Positions 7,105 to 7,121 of a DNA stretch of 7,121 bases are shown piece after piece. This DNA is from Acidobacteriota bacterium (lineage in GTDB: Bacteria; Acidobacteriota; Vicinamibacteria; Vicinamibacterales; UBA2999): positions 1-7,121 of the forward strand of contig JACCSI010000182.1 in assembly GCA_013813075.1 (NCBI GenBank), in the 5' to 3' direction. Every line of letters starts with the position of its first letter. The first letter of the stretch is position 1. Made by a program: the position numbers and the translations under genes. The notes below the pieces were generated by a model. That model made no database searches, had not been told where the DNA came from, and saw only the letters and a program-made list of their open reading frames with translations.

Positions 7105-7121
7105 ATGAAACCGGATCAGGC
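7105..7121 (+). CDS. Start of an unidentified gene, cut by the window end
   Basis: Only five full codons are visible (MKPDQ, then GC of an Ala codon), preceded by a well-placed AAAGGAG. The start is 27 bases after the ettA stop with no visible terminator between, so co-transcription with ettA is plausible. The product cannot be identified from this fragment. Confidence 0.7.

Overview
The window is GC-rich, densely coding bacterial chromosome with no phage, transposon, CRISPR or RNA gene that I can see. It holds four complete protein genes, one gene cut at the left edge and the first codons of another at the right edge. The gene families and protein styles (tandem cyclophilin, two-half M16 peptidase with a Pro-rich leader, 'YCG'-type dUTPase, TTG-started DinB, EttA) and two short dispersed-looking intergenic repeats remind me of Acidobacteriota, especially the Vicinamibacteria lineage. 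That placement rests on memory and general style, not on a marker gene, and is tentative.

Layout. Bases 1-704 (+) are the end of a tandem cyclophilin-type peptidyl-prolyl isomerase: the tail of one domain, a Pro-rich linker and a complete second domain. It converges on dinB (701-1795, -), DNA polymerase IV, and the two stop codons interlock within four bases. A 111-bp gap containing a short tandem repeat (GTGCTCA/GTGCTC units) separates dinB from dut (1907-2335, -), encoding dUTP diphosphatase. Dut and dinB are co-oriented and may be co-transcribed. A 46-bp divergent spacer (2336-2381) separates dut from a 961-residue exported M16 zinc peptidase (2382-5267, +). A 130-bp gap holding an imperfect CAGAG/CTCTG inverted repeat follows, then ettA (5398-7077, +), encoding the ribosome-associated ABC-F ATPase EttA. 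A new gene with a strong Shine-Dalgarno site begins at 7105 and runs off the window.

Functional themes. Dut and DinB both act in DNA maintenance: Dut keeps dUTP out of DNA, and Pol IV copies past lesions. The cyclophilin and the M16 peptidase fit protein folding and turnover, the peptidase in the cell envelope. EttA gates translation according to energy state. I see no dedicated multi-gene system beyond the possible dut-dinB pair and find no convincing case for a previously undescribed system. The points most worth checking are the divergent second cyclophilin domain, the two repeats, the interlocked convergent stops and a possible leaderless dut mRNA.
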